Assembly: GCA_016195275.1 (NCBI GenBank)
Contig: JACPZZ010000008.1
Span: 1 to 33,959 of the forward strand
Direction: 5' to 3'
DNA from: Candidatus Aenigmatarchaeota archaeon
GTDB taxonomy: Archaea > Aenigmatarchaeota > Aenigmatarchaeia > JACPZZ01
Length of the DNA stretch: 33,959 nucleotides
The translations under genes were made by a program, and so were the position numbers. The stretch's first letter is position 1; every line of letters begins with the position of its first letter. The notes under the pieces were generated by a model, which had not been told where the DNA came from, made no database searches, and worked only from the letters and a program-made list of their open reading frames with translations. This document shows positions 30,940 to 33,959 of the stretch, piece after piece.

Positions 30940-32074
30940 CTGGTTCAAGCCTGTATGTAAATCCTGTCCGGCGGTCGCCGTCCTCAATTATCCGCATGCC
31001 CTCGTACGTGGGATGGCTCCTTGCCCATCTGGTCCAATAGGCAAACGACCCTGCCACGGTATTTTTGTCAGCGTATCCAGAAACAAGAGCCTGCTTAAAA
31101 TCATGGTACTTCATAGTACCTGTCTCCTGCAGAACGCGCAGGCCTGTGGATATGGCGGTCTGACTGAACTGCTGTCTTCTTCCGAACTCGTCAGGGAATT
31201 GTTTCCTCGTTATACTCCATACAGTACCGACTGGCATTCCGGATGCTCTAGCAATGTGTGAGTAGCTATAACCGTCTCTGAGCAGCCTCCCTATCTCCTC
31301 ATAAGGGGATTGTCCGATAACTGGCTCTGCTTCCTCCATGCCCTGCCCAACGATTGCCCATCGCACGCTGGGCTTTGCGAATTTCAGCATCGTGTTTATG
31401 CCTTCCTGTGACGGGTATCCTGTAACCGGGGAGTAAAACAATTCTTTAAGCATCTGAAGCTCATCCTGGACCAGAGGCTTGCTGCTCAAAACTGACAGCA
31501 ACCCGTCCAGATAATCTTCCTTGGAAAGCTGCCTCTTTTCCATCCTGTCGCGCGCGCTCTGGTCGCCGGCCATGTAGACAGGGTCGCTTTGCAGCCCGTC
31601 AGACAGCTGCCGGAATGTCGGGACATCAGCTGGGCTTGAGTTATGCAACGCCTCAAGGTTGTCCAACATTGCCAGCGAGCGGTTTGCTGCACGAATCAGG
31701 CCATTGTACCTTGACGCGGCGCTTTCTATCCATTCATCCGGCATTTCCCTGAACCCTGCTAATCCATCCAGCTGGTTCTTGTAATGGTTTTTCCTGCCTT
31801 CGTATTTTTGCCTGAGGCTGTGCATCTTCCTCTGGAACAGGTCAGGCACTTCCTCGTAACCTGCTGCGGTCAGCAGCTCGTTGGTCGCGGACGGGCCGAG
31901 GCTCATTGCAGTGGATAGTTTTAGAATAGTGCCACGGGCAGGGATTACCCCTCTCTTCATGTCTTTTACCACGTAAGGCGCAATTGACGTTCTCGTGATG
32001 ACATCTCTCAGCGCATGCCTGTCTCGGTTGAAGTATTTCCTGGACAGTTCCCCGAACCTTTCATCAGTCGGCAT
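30917..32074 (-). CDS. Helix-turn-helix DNA-binding protein
   Basis: 385 aa. An Xre-like N-terminal HTH is visible (YVVKDMKRGVIPARGTI followed by LSTAMSLGPSATNELLTAAG, residues about 35-71). A central helical linker follows. A second HTH, YEEIGRLLRDGYSYSHIARA plus SGMPVGTVWSITRKQFP, is at about 258-293, and the C terminus is a winged-helix-like domain (TGLRVLQETGTMKYHDFKQA). Leaderless promoter TTAAATAC at 32096-32103, 26 nt before ATG. Probably a regulator, perhaps of the GH30 gene whose 3' end is 100 nt upstream. The two genes face the same way. Confidence 0.7.
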   Translation of the reverse strand: MPTDERFGELSRKYFNRDRHALRDVITRTSIAPYVVKDMKRGVIPARGTILKLSTAMSLGPSATNELLTAAGYEEVPDLFQRKMHSLRQKYEGRKNHYKNQLDGLAGFREMPDEWIESAASRYNGLIRAANRSLAMLDNLEALHNSSPADVPTFRQLSDGLQSDPVYMAGDQSARDRMEKRQLSKEDYLDGLLSVLSSKPLVQDELQMLKELFYSPVTGYPSQEGINTMLKFAKPSVRWAIVGQGMEEAEPVIGQSPYEEIGRLLRDGYSYSHIARASGMPVGTVWSITRKQFPDEFGRRQQFSQTAISTGLRVLQETGTMKYHDFKQALVSGYADKNTVAGSFAYWTRWARSHPTYEGMRIIEDGDRRTGFTYRLEPVTNDNAP

Positions 32075-32176
32075 GCAGAATTTATCATGGAAAAAGTATT
32101 TAAGCGTTTTTCTCTTGCATTTCCCAGCAGTTAATTTTCATGTTACGATTTTTTTAATGGCAGTCATACGGGCTGC

Positions 32177-33769
32177 TCACCTCAGCTGGCCAACAAAGGT
32201 ATTTACGCTTTTTCCTTTAAGCGTTGTCGTGAAAGCAGAATTTGATACAGCAACAGAGGGCAAAGAAACCCAGTTTTCTGTTTCAGAAGTCCTGTAAACA
32301 GTGGAAAAAGCTGCAGTATCAATGTTGTCCAGCTTAAAACTCACGGAGGCATCTCCTGTATTGTTGTTGATAACGACAACAATAAATCTGTTATTTGCGG
32401 TGTCTTTAAATGCTGTAACTTTGACGCCTGCGATATTTGACTGGGCATCTACGCGAACGGCTCCCGGCTTAACGTACCGGGAATACTGGCCCATGGCGTA
32501 GTACTGTTTCTGTATATCGTAACCCAGGTATTGAGCCCCGGAATTCTTGAGGGTTACAAGACTGCTAATGGGAGACCTTGTATTGTCCCATTCCCCAAAG
32601 AACCCCCACATGTAATCAACGGCACTTGCGCCGTAATCAGAAATAAGGTCATGTACAAGGTTTGCCCATTGGAAGCCATCTGGCACATAAAACTCGGTCA
32701 TCCACACGGGAACGCCGTACTGCACGCTCATGCCTTTGATAAGTTTCTTTATCCCGGGACTGTCCTTTACCATCCCGCCTACTTGAAGCTTGCAATCACC
32801 GTAATCATATAAGTGATAAGCGAGAGCGCCTACATACTGGCGCGCCTGCTCATCCTGAAGCACGGTATCAATGCGCTTGTAGGCCTCGCATGGGTTAACA
32901 TCATCGGAAATTACTATCTTGGTGGCAAAACCTTCAGCTCGTAACTTCGGTCCTAATAGCTTGATTACATCTCTAATATAGGTACCGGGTATATTTGCCT
33001 GTTTCGTGTCAGTGAGCAGCCCGGGCTCATTCATAATAGAATAATAGGGCATCTCTACACCAAGTTCGCGATAGCGTTTGACAATAGCCATTGCCCATTC
33101 CGCATATTCCTCGGGGTTTCCAGTATTCATCCAAGTTTCTGGTTTAAGGGGTGAGAAAAAGTAGGTAGCGACTCCGCGATTTATGAGCCGTCTTACGTGA
33201 TTTGCCAATCCATCTACTCTCCTAAAATTGAAATTGTACTTCGATAAATCTGTGATCTTGGGATCATTGTTGTCATTAACAGGCTCGATAGCACCTTCTG
33301 CTTGTGTCCTGACACGGGTGAGTCCTAGGTCTACATAGAGCATGTCCAGAATTTTCTCCTGTTGTGCGTTAGGCACAATTGTTGCCGCTTCTCCATCTGA
33401 TCCTGGAATCATATTGTTGAACATGTGGGAGTCGTTGAAGAGCCGCGCTGTGGAGCCAAACCCTTCCATAGTCTGGTACTGGACACACCCATCAATACTT
33501 ATGTCAGCTTGGTTTGGATCAGGTTTTGGGCACGTTGGTTTCAGCGTAGTTGTTGTAGAGACGGAAGTTGTTGATGTTGTCGTAGATATAATGGTGGTTG
33601 TAATGGAAGGCAAGGTTGTTGTCGTGAGGTCTATAGGTTGTATAGTGGGGTTGGGAATTACGTGACTGGTAGTTGTAGTAACTACGGTTGTCGTGGCTGT
33701 ATACGAGTTATATGTCGTACACCCACTCACTATTATCACAATGGCAAACAATATCAGGATTCGTGACAT
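32177..33769 (-). CDS. Secreted GH30-like glycoside hydrolase lipoprotein
   Basis: 530 aa from ATG 33769; the TATA box at 33791-33800 lies 27 nt upstream, and the longer ORF upstream lacks support. Signal peptide MSRILILFAIVIIVSGC with lipobox Cys17, then a Thr-rich stalk (about 18-75), likely glycosylated. The (beta/alpha)8 domain starts with QTMEGFGSTARLF, has the acid/base in SIMNEPGL (E248) and the nucleophile in VWMTEFYV (E359), 111 residues apart, as in clan GH-A. A beta-sandwich side domain (YSRYVKPGAVRVDA to the end) completes the GH30 layout. Members hydrolyse xylan, glucuronoxylan or related glycans. Likely acquired; an exported carbohydrase is unusual next to such core genes. Confidence 0.85.
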   Translation of the reverse strand: MSRILILFAIVIIVSGCTTYNSYTATTTVVTTTTSHVIPNPTIQPIDLTTTTLPSITTTIISTTTSTTSVSTTTTLKPTCPKPDPNQADISIDGCVQYQTMEGFGSTARLFNDSHMFNNMIPGSDGEAATIVPNAQQEKILDMLYVDLGLTRVRTQAEGAIEPVNDNNDPKITDLSKYNFNFRRVDGLANHVRRLINRGVATYFFSPLKPETWMNTGNPEEYAEWAMAIVKRYRELGVEMPYYSIMNEPGLLTDTKQANIPGTYIRDVIKLLGPKLRAEGFATKIVISDDVNPCEAYKRIDTVLQDEQARQYVGALAYHLYDYGDCKLQVGGMVKDSPGIKKLIKGMSVQYGVPVWMTEFYVPDGFQWANLVHDLISDYGASAVDYMWGFFGEWDNTRSPISSLVTLKNSGAQYLGYDIQKQYYAMGQYSRYVKPGAVRVDAQSNIAGVKVTAFKDTANNRFIVVVINNNTGDASVSFKLDNIDTAAFSTVYRTSETENWVSLPSVAVSNSAFTTTLKGKSVNTFVGQLR

Positions 33770-33790
33770 AATGTTATCTCTGACCGTTGC

Positions 33791-33800
33791 ATGTATAAAT
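33791..33800 (-). promoter_or_regulatory. TATA box ATTTATACAT for the GH30 gene
   Basis: Centred 27 nt from ATG 33769 on the minus strand; supports a leaderless transcript and the lipoprotein start. Confidence 0.65.
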
Positions 33801-33843
33801 CTCATGTATCCTCCAGTCGAGCCTGTCAACTTAAGGCTTGTAG

Positions 33844-33875
33844 TAAGGATATGCCCTAACAAGGACATATCCTTA
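33844..33875. promoter_or_regulatory. Inverted repeat upstream of the GH30 promoter
   Basis: TAAGGATATG (33844-33853) and CATATCCTTA (33866-33875) form perfect 10-base arms with a 12-nt spacer, about 45 nt upstream of the TATA box. Could be an operator or activator site for the GH30 gene, for example for the HTH protein downstream, or a terminator of a gene beyond the window. Confidence 0.45.
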
Positions 33876-33914
33876 AAAGGTGGTTAATGGAACTACAAGC
33901 TATAATGAATAGGA

Positions 33915-33945
33915 TTGTTTCGCTTAAAATATTCAAGCGAAACAA
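33915..33945. repeat. Perfect 11-bp inverted repeat at the window edge
   Basis: TTGTTTCGCTT (33915-33925) and AAGCGAAACAA (33935-33945) around a 9-nt AT loop. No U-tract follows on either strand. It may be the end of a mobile element or an operator; the flanking sequence is cut off. Confidence 0.5.
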
Positions 33946-33959
33946 AATACCAGCCGAAA

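Noticed and set aside
33540-33720. Low-complexity ACC/TTG-rich stretch as a possible microsatellite
   Set aside because: It encodes the Thr-rich stalk of the GH30 lipoprotein in frame.

Overview
This window comes from an archaeal chromosome of moderate to low GC. The housekeeping genes are archaeal: an aCPSF1-type KH/metallo-beta-lactamase/beta-CASP ribonuclease, a proteasome beta subunit, the NurA-HerA-Mre11-Rad50 end-resection set, an archaeal/eukaryal-type ProRS, and the archaea-specific GatD/GatE amidotransferase. Many starts lie 24-30 nt from a TTTAWATA-like TATA box (leaderless style). Others have GGTGA/GAGG-type Shine-Dalgarno sites. I cannot name the lineage; an uncultivated, possibly DPANN-like archaeon is a guess.

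Layout. (1) 0.1-3 kb, minus strand: psmB, aCPSF1 and a coupled small ORF. (2) 3.1-6.4 kb: an accessory island bounded by two near-identical 25-nt direct repeats. It holds a zinc-ribbon protein, an unknown protein, a wHTH-like protein, a GC-rich candidate kink-turn RNA, a DDE transposase broken by one in-frame TAA, and a small orphan ORF. (3) 6.5-10.5 kb: VOC protein, DUF1761 membrane protein, shortened AHSA1-type protein, zinc ribbon, secreted anchored protein and a PurM-like protein with unusual motif order. (4) 10.6-18.1 kb: a dense toxin-antitoxin zone with VapBC, a chimeric HicB, AbrB-PIN, RHH-RelE, an intact HicBA and a decayed HicBA, with a DNA glycosylase, ProRS and a tRNA-binding protein between them. 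A GC-richer segment starting at 11696 cuts into the first HicB and carries a metallopeptidase fragment ending inside its HExxH motif. (5) 18.1-24.9 kb: nurA-herA-mre11-rad50-hydrolase run, then an orphan 37-aa RelB-like ORF. (6) 25-29.8 kb: VapBC on the minus strand, SbcD-like phosphoesterase, gatD, gatE. (7) 29.8-33.9 kb: a GC-richer block of small unknown proteins, a helix-turn-helix protein, and a GH30-like lipoprotein glycosidase on a Thr-rich stalk.

How the genes work together. NurA/HerA/Mre11/Rad50 form the double-strand-break resection machinery. GatD/GatE make Gln-tRNA(Gln). ProRS is co-transcribed with a tRNA-binding OB-fold protein. The most unusual material is in the repeat-bounded island with its RNA candidate, the family of tandem-domain HicB proteins with graded decay, and the sharp foreign junctions at 11695/11696 and about 29826. 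No rRNA, tRNA or CRISPR array was recognised. No stretch over 300 bases lacks a gene. The longest gaps (2975-3230, 4793-5036, 13114-13303, 33770-33959) hold promoters, repeats or the RNA candidate; in 13114-13303 I see nothing beyond the ribosome binding site of the next gene.
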